From an uncultured Clostridia bacterium (lineage in GTDB: Bacteria > Bacillota > Clostridia > Oscillospirales > Acutalibacteraceae), in assembly GCA_946409885.1 (NCBI GenBank), contig CAMJYF010000136.1, forward strand, positions 1 to 5,838: a stretch of 5,838 nt of DNA, written 5' to 3'. The position numbers and the translations under genes were made by a program. Each line of letters opens with the position of its first letter. Positions within the stretch are counted from its first letter, which is position 1. The notes beneath the pieces were generated by a model. The model was not told where the DNA came from, searched no databases, and saw only the letters and a list, made by a program, of their open reading frames with translations. Of this stretch, positions 4,526 to 5,838 are shown in pieces.

Positions 4526-5812
4526 TTACTCCTCCGCCAGCTCGTACGGCACGTTGTATCTTTCGGCGTAGGACTGGGCGACGGAGCCCTCCCGGCAGCG
4601 CAGCAGGAAGCCCTCGGTATATTTTTTGTTGCCGAACAGCGCGGTATACCCCAGGGAGCGGAAGCCCACAAAGCTCACCTTGAAGGGCACCTCCACGGTC
4701 TTCAGCGCGGGGCAGTTGAAAAACGCCTCGATCCCGATGGATTCCAGATACTTTGCCAGCGTTACCTCCCGCAGGGCGGTACAGTCGGAAAAGGCCGCGT
4801 CGCCGACGGACCTGACGTGATCCGGCATCACCGCCCTTGTCAGCGCAGGGCAGTCCTTGAACGCCGCCGTGCCGATTTTGGTCAGGCTGTCCGGGAAGGC
4901 GGCCTCCGTCAGGGCGCAGCCCTCAAAGGCAGCGTAGGCGATCTCGTCCACCCCTTCCGGTACCGCGTAGGTCTCCCGGGCGTCGCCCCGGGGGTACTGG
5001 TACAGCACCCTGCCGTTATTGCGGAACAGCACGCCGTCCCGGGCGGAAAAGACGGTATTGCCCTCCGCCACGGTAAACGCGGTCACGCCCGCGCAGCCCC
5101 GGAAGGCGCACTCGCCCAGCTTCTTCAGCCCGGCGGGCACCTCGACGGCGGAAAGGCCCGCGCACCCGCTGAAGGCGCGGTCGCCGACCGCATAAAGCTC
5201 TTCCGTGAAGGACAGCGTCCGCAGCGCGGCGCAGTCCGCAAAGGCCTCGTCGCCGATGCGCCGCAGGCTGTCGGGAAAACGCGCGTCTTCCAGCTTTTCG
5301 CAGCCGGAAAAAGCGTGGGACCGGATCTCCTCCAGCCCTTCGGGCAGGGTCACACCGCGCAGCAGCGGCTGGCCCGCGAAAGCGGAATCGCCGATCACCG
5401 TGACTCCATCGGGAACGGTATACTCCGCCCCCGGTCTGGCCGGGGGATAATACAGCAGGGCGGTTTTGTCTTTGCTGAACAACACCCCGTCCGCGGCGGA
5501 AAGCGACGGGTTGTCCTCCGCCACCGTGATCTCCCGCAGGCCCTCCAGCCCGCGGAAGGTGGTATCGCTGACGCCGGTGATCCCCGCGCCCAGCACGACG
5601 GTTTTAACGGACCGGTTTGTCTCAAACAGGTCGCCGGGCACGCCCTCGCCGGTAAGGGTCACCGTGCCGCCCTGCCGGGTCCACTGAAAGCCATCCCGGG
5701 AAAATTCCGTCGGGAGCGGCGTATTCCGGCGCCCCAGCTTTACGGCGGCCCCGCCAATCAGCACCGCCGCGCACAGGGCCGCGAGAATGACGATGACGGT
5801 CTTCTTTTTCAT
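4526..5812 (-). CDS. BspA-like leucine-rich repeat (LRR_5) protein with N-terminal membrane anchor
   Basis: The 428-residue protein is complete. The N-terminus MKKKTVIVILAALCAAVLIG, continuing with GAAV then KLGRR, is a basic start followed by a hydrophobic segment of about 20 residues. No convincing AxA cleavage site or lipobox is present (AALC has L at -1), so an uncleaved anchor with the rest outside the cell is likely. Residues about 70-390 hold many LRR_5 units of the pattern IGdxAFxxCxxLxxvxxPdxLxxI (e.g. IGDEAFADC, VGDRAFSGC, IGTAAFKDC, VGDAAFSDC). A module with VAExN, DGVLF, YP and VPeGV occurs twice (about 95-147 and 246-298). The end, EGSVAQSYAERYNVPYEL, resembles common BspA-family C-termini. 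There is no LPXTG sorting signal. Family members are implicated in surface binding, but the ligand is unknown. The start is supported by the RBS at 5822-5827; the stop TAA abuts the palindromic array. Confidence 0.92.
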   Translation of the reverse strand: MKKKTVIVILAALCAAVLIGGAAVKLGRRNTPLPTEFSRDGFQWTRQGGTVTLTGEGVPGDLFETNRSVKTVVLGAGITGVSDTTFRGLEGLREITVAEDNPSLSAADGVLFSKDKTALLYYPPARPGAEYTVPDGVTVIGDSAFAGQPLLRGVTLPEGLEEIRSHAFSGCEKLEDARFPDSLRRIGDEAFADCAALRTLSFTEELYAVGDRAFSGCAGLSAVEVPAGLKKLGECAFRGCAGVTAFTVAEGNTVFSARDGVLFRNNGRVLYQYPRGDARETYAVPEGVDEIAYAAFEGCALTEAAFPDSLTKIGTAAFKDCPALTRAVMPDHVRSVGDAAFSDCTALREVTLAKYLESIGIEAFFNCPALKTVEVPFKVSFVGFRSLGYTALFGNKKYTEGFLLRCREGSVAQSYAERYNVPYELAEE

Positions 5813-5821
5813 ATTTGTCAG

Positions 5822-5827
5822 TCCTTT
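5822..5827 (-). promoter_or_regulatory. Ribosome binding site of the BspA-like gene
   Basis: On the minus strand AAAGGA stands 9 nt before the ATG (complement of 5810-5812). Its promoter would lie at or beyond the right edge and cannot be judged. Confidence 0.75.
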
Positions 5828-5838
5828 CAGATCAATTG

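Noticed and set aside
3953..4571. Several overlapping reading frames on both strands rich in PAPTG, CPPLQG and ARPY motifs
   Set aside because: They are translations of the palindromic repeats in different frames, with no RBS and no non-repeat content.
5726..5812. Lipoprotein signal in the BspA-like protein
   Set aside because: The only cysteine context is AALC, with Leu at -1, which does not fit the lipobox.

Overview
The window looks like a chromosomal segment from a GC-rich, low-complexity-repeat-bearing Clostridia member (Oscillospiraceae/Ruminococcaceae-like gut Firmicute). The evidence is AGGAGG-type ribosome binding sites, a BspA-like leucine-rich repeat protein, a GH94 enzyme of the beta-1,2-glucan type, and many GTAGGGGCGGGC hairpin repeats. 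The taxonomic placement is an inference; no rRNA or marker gene is present.

Layout. (1) 3-2039, plus strand: the 3' part of a GH94 glycoside phosphorylase / cyclic-beta-glucan-synthase-like gene. It is open to the left edge, with a perfect 7-bp hairpin repeat near the edge and a sibling hairpin that overlaps its stop codon. (2) About 2082-3828: an AT-richer insertion sequence of the IS110 family, probably IS1111 group. It has an intact 371-residue DEDD transposase with its own promoter and RBS, an 11-bp perfect subterminal inverted repeat pair (2089-2099 / 3815-3825), and about 510 bp of highly structured non-coding DNA after the transposase. That right-end region contains a domain closed by a 25-bp inverted repeat (3538-3562 / 3721-3745) that is a good candidate for the element's bridge RNA. 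(3) 3827-3958: a REPIN-like element made of two inverted copies of a 22-bp hairpin sequence, directly abutting the IS right end. (4) 3959-4525: non-coding DNA dominated by eight copies of a GC-rich palindromic repeat in mixed orientation, plus other hairpins. (5) 4526-5812, minus strand: a complete BspA-like LRR_5 protein with an N-terminal membrane anchor, beginning at a well-placed RBS near the right edge.

The GH94 gene and the BspA gene converge on the repeat/IS region and show no obvious functional link. The most interesting material is non-coding. It comprises the probable bridge-RNA domain of the IS, its location against a REP-like palindrome (a known kind of target for IS110-family elements), and a superfamily of small hairpins whose stems vary with base pairing preserved. 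These hairpins abut or supply gene stop codons.
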